Source of the DNA: Mya arenaria
Lineage: Eukaryota > Mollusca > Bivalvia > Myida > Myidae
Length of the DNA stretch: 64,000 nt
Direction of reading: 5' to 3'
Assembly: GCF_026914265.1 (NCBI RefSeq)
Contig: NC_069124.1
Coordinates: forward strand, 5,351,213-5,415,212
Made by a program: the position numbers and the translations under genes. The notes under the pieces were generated by a model. That model made no database searches and was not told the DNA's origin. It saw nothing but the letters and a program-made list of their open reading frames with translations. This document shows, one piece after another, positions 1 to 11,665 of this stretch; positions within the stretch are counted from its first letter, which is position 1; the number at the start of each line of letters is the position of its first letter.

Positions 1-1290
1 TTCACCGGACATAATCACTGGAAAAAATCTTCTACTGTAGATCTACATACTTTTTGAACTTCACTTTAAATCTACCGAGTATTTGATGAAGGCAGCATCA
101 GTCTATGACTGAATTTGTGCTAGCCGCTGGACAACCCTGGATGGAACCTCAATTTTGTTAGATTTCTCTTCGAAGTTATGTTTTTGTTGCCGTTTGAACT
201 TTTCACCGACTTTTCTTGCGTCTTCTTGGTCATTTTCGTCGTCTGAAAGCAGACCCGCGTCTCTATCACCCAGAAGCTTTTTAAAACCAGAAGACAAAGA
301 GTTCGCCTCCTTTTGGAGAGCTTCTAGACACGCTTTAACACTATCATAATCACGTGATATCCCTTTTGTACTGATGACGACCTCATCTGGCAGTTTTGAG
401 TAAAGGTAGTGGACCATTAAGAGTACATCATCATTGCACCTGCAATAAAATCGACAGTCATAATTTAAGGTTCAAACTATGCCTACTATAGTGATAGAGA
501 CTGTAGGACAGTGGCTGTTTATAATTTCATTAAATATTCTACTTGAGTCACAGATCTACATGTAAGCAACGCTCCAACACGCGTTCTTGGAGGAAAACAT
601 CCTGTGCAGAATGTCGCCGGAACTAGGGCAGTTATGTCTATGTTTTCTGGTTCATCGTTTAAAGGGGTGAAAAATGTTCTCCATTCTGTGAGTATAAACG
701 TTTTTTTATACGTTTCAACGATACTTTTTAGAAACGACCTTGTGCACCGAAGTAAGAGCAATTCATTGTTTACGACTTGCTAAATGAGTTACTATCACTA
801 ACTTTTGTACAATATAATATTATTATTGTTAAAATTATTGATCTGTTTTATAACTTCATGGTATACTGTCACTTTACACGAACCCATAGTATTATATTGT
901 TACAAATATTCAACTTTCAAAAGAGCTTAAGTGAACAAGGTTAACAAACTGAGCCAAGAACACAGCATCTCTGGCTGGCGCTCCCGGTCGCTGCTCCCTG
1001 AGTCTTAACTGAACGCCAGAAAGAGCGGGGCGGTCGCTCATATAGCTGTCAAGGTAGTGATTGTAGCGGAGGCGACAGCGGTCCGTCAGCAGGGTTTCAA
1101 TGCGACACAGGACACTGGGGGAGGCGCAGATCTCCAAGTCGGTTGCCGACTGTATGGCCATGAAAGCAAGTCGGTCGTACCGGACATCAAATGATATGTA
1201 GGAGGACATAGTACCCTTTAGTTGATAAACCGAATTTGTATTAAATAACTTCAGTATTAAATTGGCATACAACATCACCCCTTTCTGTTT
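1..1290 (-). pseudogene. Partial duplicate of the last two FANCB exons
   Basis: This block is a diverged direct repeat of about 4783-5945, which holds the last two exons of the FANCB gene on the same strand. The exon 8 match lies at about 945-1185 and the exon 9 match at 61-439. Most of the reading frame survives, for example the stretch DVRYDRLAFMAIQSATDLE. Three lesions suggest it is dead. The AG acceptor used by exon 8 in the intact gene (5845-5846) reads TG here. The exon 8 donor is GTTTGT instead of GTATGA. A TAG at 103-105 replaces a glutamine codon and removes the last 13 residues before the ancestral stop near 61-63. No upstream FANCB exons accompany it. It could still serve as an alternative 3' end of a read-through transcript, but the lost acceptor argues against that. 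The left edge runs into the window boundary, so the repeat may extend further. Confidence 0.85.
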
Positions 1291-1952
1291 GCATTCACAA
1301 GACCCGTGGACTTACCTTCATGGTCAAGGTCACAGCAACCTTCTGAACTTAGTAAGTTTTGCTATATAAGGCATGATAAAAAATGGAATAAAACATTAAA
1401 ATTAATAAAAAAAGTTTAATATTTGTACCATATTTTTTGCGAAATTGTTTGTGCATCCAAGTTCTTTCTTTCAAATGCAGAGCATTAGCCTATTTCCCTG
1501 TTTAAATACATGATAAAATCATTTTATTGGGCCAGGGTAGAATACATTCCTGTATCCCTTCTTATTATGTATATATATATATCAAAAAATATTTTTTTCT
1601 GACCGATACTTACACCTAAACTTAAATCTATTACTTAATATTTTTCAGCAACGCAGCATTTTTCTCCAACTTAAGTTCATACACGGCTGACACACTTCAC
1701 AAAACCACCTCACAAATTGGCCTGTCCTTTCCCTACTTGGACAGTGAACTTCTGGCCGTCTACTTCAAACATCTTAGTTCCAGAGGAATTATTCAGAGAA
1801 CTCGACAGAGTTCAACCATAGGTGGAGTACACTTTCATCGTGTATTATATCAAAAGAAGTGTCCAACATTAAATGTAGCAGCTTGCTTGCTTCCCGTTAA
1901 GCCATTTATTTTTGTAACTTCCCTTTGTCTCGGGACTGTCATATACAATTCC
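1291..1952. other. Intergenic gap upstream of the SDR gene
   Basis: AT-rich sequence between the FANCB remnant and the SDR start codon. A TATA-like string (ctatataagg) lies near 1363 and an acceptor-like tttttcag near 1642-1649, so a 5' untranslated exon of the SDR gene may be here. An open frame from 1737 runs into the first SDR exon, but its protein resembles nothing I recognise and is read as 5' UTR. Confidence 0.4.
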
Positions 1953-4232
1953 ATGTCTGAGAGCAGTGCTATAGGTAAGAATTTGCTTATTTTTCTGTTT
2001 ATTTATGACTACAAACGTTGGAAAAATCCAAGTGTGTCATCAATCAATCTTTCTTTCCCAGGGAAAAGCCTGGATGACAAAGTGGCTATTGTCACGGGCG
2101 CGTCCAGTGGTATTGGTAAAGCTATTGCAACGGCGATGGCTGAAGCGGGAGCTAAGGTTTCTATGGCGGCCAGACGGACAAACAAGCTGCAGGAAGTGCA
2201 GACAGCGATCGCAAACAGCGGGGGCGTGCCAATATCAGTCAAAACGGACGTAACAAATAGAGAAATGTACGTTTATAAGGGTTAATATTGTAATAATTTC
2301 ATCAAGGGTTGCATTATTTGGTCTGGCCATATGAAATGATAAAATCGATCGCATCAAACGTAATATGTTTAAATTCATTAGCAATGTTTTTGTCTTATTA
2401 GAATCATCAAAGGAATAATAACATGCTGGTGCATTTTAAATAAGGGAAAAATGTCAAATGCGACCTGTGTAAAGTATCCTCTAACATTAGCTGTGACCTT
2501 ACAGTGTAGTATTCAGGTGACAGTGTCACATAATCGTCACATAACGTTAACGGACCTTGGCATAAGGTTAAACCCGGAAGAAGGCCGTAACTGATGCATG
2601 CTGGAGTTTATAATGTCGGGTTACATATTGTGTTAAACGTTGCATCGATTTTCTCATTGACGTTTTCATGCAATAAAATATTATTAAGCCAAGCCCTTGA
2701 CAGTGTACCCCTCACCCCAGGGTCAAACATTTAGCAATAATCATTGCAACTTATTTTTCTTTTAACAACTTCGATATACATATAAACTTCTAACTTAAAA
2801 GGTCAAGGAGCTGGTGAGGCACACCGAGGCGACGCTGGGGCCAGTAGACATTCTGGTCAACAATGCGGGCACCATGTACTACACCATGATGAAGAATATA
2901 CATGAAGATGAGTGGGACACACAGATTGACGTCAACATCAAGGCACGTTACACACAGTTCTCAGACAACAATTATGAATCTTATATATACATGATTATTT
3001 TAGCACGTGTCCTGATTACTCAAATCAATCGCGTTTAAAGAACATCCAGCAACAGTGAATGTTTTCATGTTTGGCCGGACAATTACCAAGAAAATGCATC
3101 AGTATGAATGAATCTTGTAAGAAGATAAAGGAACTCATTATCGCCTCGGTGACCGCACATCAGAAGTAGAACCCTATAACTACAACATTTTAGGCTATAA
3201 TGTAGTAAATAAGAAAGCTCATTTACACTAAAGTACCAACTATAAACATTAATTACATTCAATCGTTTAAACACACTAGTATCATTACGGTAACTGTCAA
3301 ATGCCCATTATTTGTAGGGTCTAACAAACTGCATTGTCGCTGTGCTCGGCGGAATGGTCCAGCGGCAAAAAGGACACATCATTAACATGTCGTCAGATGC
3401 GGGGAGAAGGGTATCAGTATTCTTTAATTTCTGTGTCAACTCTGTAACTTGTGTTTTGTCTTTAGCACCATTTGTATACAACATTAAAAAGTGGTCCCCA
3501 TGTTATCTTAACGCGACTTTGCAAATTCAAATTATCTGATTTTCAGATTTACGTTCTGAGTACTGGCATGGATAGATACACTGTTACATGTATATAAATG
3601 AAGAAATGTGTAATAACATTCCCTTTTACCAGGGTTTCCCGGGCCTAGCGGTGTACTCGGGGACGAAGTTCTACGTGGAGGGGCTGTCCCAGGCCCTGAG
3701 GCACGAGATGTCAGGGTCAGGGGTAAGGGTCACGTGTATACAGCCTGGGGACGTGAAAACAGAACTTTTCCAACATAGCACGGACACAGAGGTAAGCCAA
3801 TGCCATGTTGTGTGATAATTTCGAAGTTGGCCTTCAGCCACTGTGGTTTAGTCCCTTATTAGACCAAACTGTTGATAGTAAAGAGATACAATAAGTACAC
3901 TGGTAATCGACATCAGGTTAGGTTTTAGAAAGGATCGAATGATCACAGGGAACATCTAGGTAAATACATGTAAGTAAATATATACATTAGGTCAATTACG
4001 TTTGAGCACTCACTAAGTCGAAAGTATAAGCACGCACAAAACTATTAATGAATATAAATATCACCTTAGAAATTAAAAGAATCAAAGTATGTAAATATAT
4101 GTTATTATTTGAAGTTCATTTTAATTGTACAATCTATTTCCCCAGGCACAGGATCAGTTTGACGGAAGCAAAAAGTGTAAAATACTGGAGCCGGAAGATA
4201 TAGCGAGGGCCGTGGTGTATGCCGCCTCCTAG
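1953..4232 (+). CDS. Classical short-chain dehydrogenase/reductase, possibly decaying
   Basis: Predicted exons are 1953-1974, 2062-2266, 2802-2942, 3318-3410, 3633-3791 and 4146-4232. The protein is a classical NAD(P)-binding SDR. The cofactor motif TGASSGIG follows DDKVAIV, the NNAG motif is in exon 3, the catalytic serine lies in NMSSDAG, and the YxxxK pair is in VYSGTK, followed by [10 protein letters not shown]. Start at 1953 is chosen because MSESSAIG joins in phase to GKSLDDK across a good GT-AG intron. Three oddities stand out. The exon 2 to exon 3 join is one base short with the obvious GTACGT donor. The exon 3 donor is GC (2943-2944) rather than GT, yet its join is in frame. A TAG at 4230-4232 stands where related SDRs continue; the frame beyond it reads PAHVGVNEILIEPREAPI and stops at 4287-4289. 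Likely an oxidoreductase of the DHRS type, substrate unknown. It may be a young pseudogene. Poly(A) signals AATAAA occur at 4462 and 4563. Confidence 0.75.
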
Positions 4233-4289
4233 CCAGCTCACGTCGGCGTCAACGAAATCCTTATAGAACCTAGGGAAGCTCCGATATGA

Positions 4290-4842
4290 ACACGGGGACA
4301 ATCTGATTAAAGCCCAGGGATGCGCAGATTTAAAACATGAGATATAACTGTGACAGCTGAATTTGATTTGAAGGAATACTATATGTATCTGGCTAACACG
4401 CCAGAAAGCGAACAGTCATATATTATAACAATTCCGTGTATAATTATTATGAAAGAAACATAATAAACGGGCAAACTTTTATAATATTGTTTTATATCTG
4501 TATGGAAACGGAACGCAAGAAAACGAGTTTTGTTCAAAAGTTGTGTTGGATTGTTTATCCAAAATAAAATAGATGTCTCTAGCATAAAATGTTTATATGA
4601 TGCACATGATGATTTTAATGCAATATATCATTGGCAAACATTTACTAGTTTCTATTAAGGTCATTCCACGTGATGATTCAGTATACAGGTTTGTTTTGTC
4701 ATTTATTTATAAGACGGCACATGATAATTTTGAGGAAAGAACGTCCTGCATATTAACAGACAAGTATATTCAAATGGTATATTTCACCGGACATTATCAC
4801 TGGACAAAATCTTCTACTGTAGATCTACATACTTTTTGAACT
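4290..4842. other. Convergent 3' region of SDR and FANCB
   Basis: No gene seen. It holds AATAAA signals for the SDR gene at 4462-4467 and 4563-4568 (+ strand). For FANCB, AATAAA is present on the minus strand at 4702-4707, about 135 bases past its stop codon. The segment from 4783 begins the block that is repeated at the left end of the window. Confidence 0.55.
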
Positions 4843-7800
4843 TCACTTTAAATCTACCGAGTATTTGATGAAGGCAGCATCAGTCTGTGACTGAAGTTGT
4901 GCTAGCCGCTGGACAACCCTGGATGGAACCTCAATTTTCTTAGATTTCTCTTCGAAGTAATGTTTTTGTTGCCGTTTGAACTTTTCCCCGACTTTTCTTG
5001 CGTCTTCTTGGTCATTTTCATCGTCTGAAATGTGACCGGAGTCTCTATCACCAAGAAGCTTTTTTAAACCAGAAGACAAAAAGTTCGCCTCCTTTTTGAG
5101 AGCTTCCCGGCACGCTTTAGCACTATCAGAATCACGTGATATCTCTTTTGTACTGATGATAACCTCATCTGGCAGTTTTGAGTAAAGGTAGTGGACCATC
5201 AACAGTACATCATCATTGCCCCTGTAATAGAATTTAAGGTTCAATCTACGCCTATTACAGTGAGAGAGACTATAGGCCAGGGGCTGTTTTTGTTTTCATT
5301 AAATATGTTATTTTGAGTCACAGATATATAAGCAACACTCGAACACGCGTTCTTGAACGAAAACATCCTGTGTGGAATGCCGCCAGAACTACAAGCAACA
5401 CCCATGACTTTTTTATATTTTTTAATCAGTTAATAACTGAAATTAAAAACTATTTGCTTTATGTGTAATTAACACGTACGTTTGCACAATATTAGTTAAA
5501 ATTCTTGATCTGTTTTATAAACTGTCACTATATACGAACCCAAAGTATTTTATTCTTTAAAAATATACAACTTTTCAAAAAGCTTAAAAAAACCATATTA
5601 TCATACTGAGCAAAGAACACAGCATCTCTTGCTGGCGCCCCCGGCCGCTGCTCGCCGAGTCTGAACTGAACGCCAGAAAGAACGGGACTGTCGCACATAT
5701 AGCAGTCAAGGTGGTGACTGTAGCGGAGGCGACAGCGGTCCGTCAGCAGGGTTTCAATGCGGCACAGGACACCGGGGGAGGCGCAGATCTCCAAGTCGGT
5801 TGCCGTTTGTATGGCCATGAAAGCAAGTCGGTCGTACCGGACATCTAATGATATAGAGGACACATTACCCTTCAGTTGAGAGACCGAATTTGTATGAAGG
5901 TATTTTTAGTATTAAATTGGCATAAAACATCATCCCTTTCTGCTCAACATTTGTTTTGTTTTATAAATAAGCAACTCAGAGCAGACGTCCGTCAATTTGT
6001 CAACAGCATCTAAGGCGGGAATATCTAATTTATTAAATAGATTTTAAAGTATAAACGTAATCACTCTATAAATAGCGTACCGTCCCAATCCCCCATTTCG
6101 GATTCCGCTGTATCGGCCGTGCCCTTGACTACGTCCAGCGCGTGGTTTCCCTTCAAAACGTCCGCAACGGCCAACGTTACTTGCCCGCACGGTCGAGTGA
6201 ACACTCGGGAATTTCCTTCACGTCTACTGCTTAGGCTATCTAGTACAAGTAGTTCGTTTGTTAGGACTTGCCAGTTGAGGATTAAAGTCAACTCGACTTT
6301 TTCTCCGTCAAATCTTGGCACTGACGTGACACTGAGTAGAGTTTCTTCACATGGTTTTGACGGCGAGTTGCTCGCGTGCACTTCATCAACCCCAGTTGCG
6401 TCGTTCTGATAAATGAACGGTAGTTTACAAATTAATTAGTTTTCGGGAAAAAAAACTTTTATCATACTAATAGTTTTAATTCAACGTTTAAAGTTGAGGT
6501 CGCAAAAGCATGGACACGAAACCAGACTACTACATATTGGAAGAGTAAGGCATACCTCCAAAGCGCCTGGCTCGCTGGAACTGTGCCCATCACCACACGA
6601 CTGATCAGGTGGTTCGATCAGTACACATCGGGCGTTGCTTGTTGTCATGGTTACACCCGACCCTCTCGCTGGAACCAGGTCTAGCCACGCCCTGACTTTT
6701 CTTAAGATAAAACAGAAAACAAAACAATAAGTTTTGCAAAGGAAAAGTCATATGACTTTCTGTGAAAATTATAAAAAGAAGAAGAATTATTTGTTTGAAA
6801 TGTATTTATTTTAACCGTGGACATTGCTGTAGTAACAGAAGTTGGGAACGAAATTAGCAAGTAGACGATTGCTCGATTCAATCTCCTCAGGGATGATATT
6901 TTGGTACCGTAAACATATCTGTTATAGTCTAAGAAATCATTATAAACAGTGTCATATTTGAAGGAATGCGTATGCTGGGCCATAAACTACCATCCACGGA
7001 CAATACATCCCATGGACATAACATCCCATGTCATTTTGACCTGGTGGTCCCCGCCTCCTTCTGGACATTATATCCAAATAAGTTTGTCAGTATGAGCACA
7101 CATTTATCACCACATTTTTTTCACAAATTATTAAATTATTTCTATCTAAATGTAAATGAGTGTTACCAAACAGTGAATAGACTGTCACTGTCAAAATGAT
7201 GTGGGAGGATTTGTCCATTGAATATTTTGTCTTATTTTCGGTTTAGTGTAATATCAACATACCGGGTGACTATCTTCATGTACATGTTTGATACATATGT
7301 TCAGAAAACTAGTCAAGATCACCATACCGTTCCGTTTTGTAAGAGATGACGACCCCAACACACCATTTATGCAGATACGTCTTCTGCCAGACATTCTTGA
7401 CATCGAATATAAAGCCCGGGGATTTGGTTCTTGTTGAGATCGTAATGTCAGTTTCCCCAGTGATGAGTGGCAGAAGATCGTACTGATAAAATACACATGC
7501 ACAATCTATATAATTTATATAAGAAACAAGTACGATTTGAGTCCCAAGAAACTGTTAAAATGATAAAAATCTTACAAACAATTAAAAAATATATACAATT
7601 ATACGTCACACTAATGTTAACAGCAGTTTAGGTTTCGGAGTGAGAGATAACTTGACAGAAAGTGCAACCTTGCCTTCGCAATTTAGCAATATCTTACTGG
7701 AAACTGAAAATTGTACCAGTATAGCAATGACCTTTTCGCACATAATTGTGTACGAGTTAGTATGGAAAATATATTTCGTTCCCTGCTTATTCATGTTCAA

Positions 7801-9804
7801 ATCTGATCAGCAACGATTCAAAAGAAAGGAAACTCGTACCGATGTTCCTGAGATGTGGGCGTCTCCACCCTCGGCCAGGTGAAGCTGGCGAGTGAGGGTT
7901 GCCGAGAGAAACTCCTCCAGTCGTCCGCATTCTTGAACCCTCTCCTGGTATATCAGCTCTTCAGTCTAAGAAAATCTCATTAAAGTAAGTCTATTTGGCA
8001 CACACCTCACACATAAGTGAACACATTAACGGTATACACGTACCGAAATACCAGTGATGCTTGAGATGCGCGTCTAGCAGCGGTGAAAATAATAACTCAG
8101 TCATCAACGTTGAATCGCCAGCTACGTTTTCGACCATATTGGACAAGACCGCAAAGAAGATTTTGCAATATACAATTGTATTTAATTTTAAAAGAATTTC
8201 AAGACTTACTTGTAGTCTTTTATTGAGCGCTCTAACAGCAGTCTGAACATTTGAATGGCCATCTCGTCCGTCGTTGTCTGTGTCTGCAATAAAGAGTGTT
8301 TACAATTTATTTTTCATTTCACACTTAAATAGTATAAGCTCCTTTTTGTTGAAGGTCAAAGAGGGTTCATTTTGAGAGGCCACGAGGCCCTCCAATTGAG
8401 TTGCTTGATTATAGAAGTTAATATATCTACCTGTTTGCACAAATATAAAGATGACTCTTATAGTGGCCGCATACATACCATTGTCTGGAGTCATAAGATT
8501 GAAGCTTGCATCAAACAACAATCCCTTCACACCATCCTCGGGATAACTCTTGAATAGCAGGAACTGGTCGGAGCCGTGTTGGAAAAAATCTCCTTTCACA
8601 AGATGAACAGCCGATAATGCTTCAACCTTTGTCTGAAGTTTTGAAAGCACACGAATTTGTTTTTAAACTGTGCAACACACGGTGACAGATTCAGTTATAT
8701 TCTAAAGAAATTTTAGAGCCCAGACGTTAACGTGTGAATGTACGGCACATTGTGACACACTATAATTCTCTTTCAGAGGAATTGACATGGGGACAATTCC
8801 CCCCCCCCCCCCCCCCCCCGTTTTCCCTTGCCGAGATTGTGCCAAGCGGCCATTTAGATACAAATTACATCTGAGAAAAAACTTCAAACTATATGTGCAA
8901 CGGAATAGTCAATACTTACATTAAAAGTTTGGTCCACAATAGTGTATACGATATCACTGCCGATCACATAAAGCTCATTGCTGACTTCAATGTAACTGAT
9001 GGGTGTTTGGAAGAGTTGGACGCACCTCTGTAACTGTCCATTCACCAGGAAGATAATGTAGCCTTCCTCGGTGCCAATAATTACCGACGTTTGCAATACA
9101 CAGTCTTCTCCGCTTTCTGACACTTTTGTCAGTTTCAAAGCGGATATACAGGAAACGTACTCTTTTGGAATAAATGCGTTCACATTTATTTCCTTAAAAC
9201 TTCCGTCTTTGATCTGAAAGTAACAGAGATCAACGTCACCGGATCTTTGTTTCCTTTGACAGAACACGAAATAGGAGTTTTCGTTGGATTTCAATTGTAT
9301 TTGAAAAACTTTGGTAATTCTGCATCCCTTAGCAAGTTTATAAGAACATTCTGAGCAGGTACCATCAATTTCACTCCTATAGAAATACAGGCGCCCATTG
9401 CTATTCATAAGAACACTTGGTCCGTCACTTAAACACACCAGCGTCCCTTCGAAAAAATGAGTACTGTCTGGTAATTTCCGGAGAATACGGAAGCTTTCAT
9501 TTGGCGCATCAACACACGCTATATAAAACTTAAATCCATCATCGCTCACTTTATTATTAACTTTCAGCAGGCAAAAGGTAACTAGTTTACTTGTAAGGAT
9601 TTCTTTAACTCTCGAAGAACAAATAATTTCTACTTTCACTTTCACTTTCGGATTCCACACGAATGATCCACAAGAAACAATTTCACCTCGTAAATCAACT
9701 TTAAATTTTCGAGCTTTACATTCATTGTTCTTATCATTGCCTAGGCAAACCACAAATCCTCCACAACATTGAACACAATCGCGTTGTGAAGACATTATAA
9801 GCAC
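4843..9804 (-). CDS. FANCB: Fanconi anemia group B protein (FANCB), complete, nine exons
   Basis: FANCB is a scaffold of the Fanconi anemia core complex; with FAAP100 and FANCL it forms the unit that monoubiquitinates FANCD2-FANCI in crosslink repair in the nucleus. Exons on the minus strand are 9804-8920, 8632-8479, 8283-8210, 7965-7840, 7482-7328, 6691-6556, 6405-6081, 5844-5607 and 5221-4843. All introns are GT-AG and all phases match, giving 823 residues plus stop; human FANCB has 859. The N-terminal half in exon 1 is beta-rich as in the family's propeller. Family matches seen by eye include GDFFQHGSDQFLLF (exon 2), the block around NVWQKTYLHKWCVGVVISYK (exon 5), a stretch starting SKPCEETLLSVTSV (exon 7), and a C-terminus ending LAQLQSQTDAAFIKYSVDLK. 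MSSQRD at 9795 is an alternative start. The 3' end is duplicated at 1-1290. Intron 1 holds a 21-base poly-C run. Exon 8's acceptor (TCATTAG) has a weak pyrimidine tract and is the least certain join. Confidence 0.9.
8799..8819. repeat. 21-base poly-C homopolymer
   Basis: An uninterrupted C run on the plus strand inside FANCB intron 1. Read on the transcript it is a G run, able to form G-rich structure; its length is likely to vary between individuals and reads. Confidence 0.95.
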
Positions 9805-9825
9805 TACCTGCTTCAGTTCATGGGC

Positions 9826-9836
9826 GCCGCCATATT
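9826..9836 (-). promoter_or_regulatory. YY1-type motif at the FANCB start
   Basis: The minus strand reads AATATGGCGGC, a full match to the YY1 consensus AANATGGCGGC, 22 bases upstream of the FANCB start codon at 9804. YY1 sites of this kind sit near the transcription start of many housekeeping genes in animals, which fits a repair gene. No TATA box is seen nearby. Confidence 0.6.
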
Positions 9837-11634
9837 AGAAACGAGTGTAAACTACGGCAACCGGGTCACTGGTATACAATCTCGTTAGCGGAAACAAAAT
9901 TTCGAATGCAAAAAATAGTTTTTCTATTTTATTTCCCCTAATTCTATCTATGACTGATAAATATAACTATAATGATATTACTAGCGGTGACTTAATGTAG
10001 AGGCCGTAGACCAATGTGTATATGGTCTGAGTCGGCCTTCCGATGATACAATAAATCATGCGGTTTCAAGCTTGAAGCTAGCATGGTGGCAGCCTTTCTT
10101 AACAAGGATTATTCTCCGTGTGAAACATTGGCCATGAGTACATTAGTGAACAATTGTAAGTAGAAAGTTACAAACTGAGTGTGTGCCAAATTCTGTAGAA
10201 AACTAAATGACATAAACTTGTCAGTCCAATTTCATTAATCAATGAACTGCGTTTCGTTTTGTTTTAAGCTATCAGTTACACACAGACTATGGTATTAGTT
10301 TTCATAACTTGACTCGCACAATTCCGTTTCATTTCTGGCCTTCTGAATTCACTTCTTTTTGTTGCTCATGGATAGTACTAAGGTTTGGATAATTCTCTGA
10401 ACGGTAATAAATAAAACAATTACAATCTGGTATTTACAATATCGATAAGAATAATGATTTTTAGCCAAAAAGGCAACAGTTGTGAATTTAAAATATGTTT
10501 TATAGCAGTGATAACATTTCACTACCTATTTATATGTCAATATATGTAATTTGTATAAAGTTATAAGTTATTAACTTCTATGTTTTCATCGAAAACAAAT
10601 AAAGTAAATGTAATATTGAATTGGTTTTTGTGAAAATACACATTAAAACCCCAAAATGTAAACATTATGAATGTCGCTTTAGTTATGACCATTGGAAAGC
10701 TGGACGTTGATAAAAAAAATGCTGATATTTTTAATGGAAATCGTCATGGTGATTCAATTAAAAAAAAATCAAATTACTTTGAATGCACACCGCAACGAGA
10801 GGCTATCTGCGCACCAGCCTGGGATGACGAAAACATTTCAGTTTAGTTTAAACATATTTATTTTACAACGATTTTGTGATTCAAGTTACAACAACATTAT
10901 ATTCATCACTCTTGTTGGCACGATTTTACACAAGAGTGTGAACTCAATTTAATAAAACTGTCGTACTAACAAAATGAACGTTTTGTAAATTATAAATTTA
11001 CGTTGCAGTTTCAAGAAATATTACTCTTTCGGATTGTCAGAATGTTTGTGTTCATAAACCTGAACAAATATGCACGCTCCACCCTGTAAAATGGCGGCAT
11101 GGCATGCCTTTAACGCTCATCCATGCGATAATCTGGTAATCTAAGAGTCCTTTCACCGCTATTGTTTTAGCAGCGGTTGACAAATTATAACTGGCATATT
11201 TATGGTTGGTTCAAATGAAAAGTTTTGTTTACATTAACGTAAATAACAAATGAGGAAGATTCGCTTCTATACTACACTGTTGACATTATCTATGCAAATT
11301 ATGTCAAGCATCGAGACAAAACGAAATGAAGACCCTCCTTAAAGTATATATTTATTCCAGAGCACGTTGTGAGATAAACCAACCATTAATCATTCTTAAC
11401 ATCACTGATTGATTCCATGTATCACCGACATTATAAATAACGTAGCAATTATTTTCCATATTATCACATGCATTATAAATAGCATAGCGATGTGATTCCA
11501 TATATCACCGACTTATAAAAAGCGTAGCGATTATTTTTTGTTAGGTTGTCATGGTATCAATAAGAGTTTTGTGGAAAAATTTTAATCTGTTTATTCCGAT
11601 TTTCAAGTTTATTTGAGTATCTGTCTATTTACAG
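9837..11634. other. Intergenic region between divergent FANCB and the large gene
   Basis: No protein gene recognised. It contains an imperfect stem-loop at 10001-10038, a second YY1-type motif at 11088-11098 that may mark the promoter of the large gene, and three short degenerate repeats at about 11410-11540. The rest is AT-rich. Open frames here are short and without recognisable content. Confidence 0.6.
11088..11098 (+). promoter_or_regulatory. YY1-type motif upstream of the large gene
   Basis: Plus strand AAAATGGCGGC, a full match to AANATGGCGGC. It lies 568 bases before the start codon at 11666. Because that codon follows an acceptor-like tttacag (ending 11634), a noncoding first exon probably starts near this motif and is spliced to 11635. 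Confidence 0.5.
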
Positions 11635-11665
11635 GATGCGATAAAACACGTCTACACTACTCCCT

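Noticed and set aside
5845-5880. Longer exon 8 of FANCB using the AAG before GGTAATG
   Set aside because: That join places TAA in frame immediately. The acceptor at 5845-5846 keeps the frame and gives the expected aspartate.
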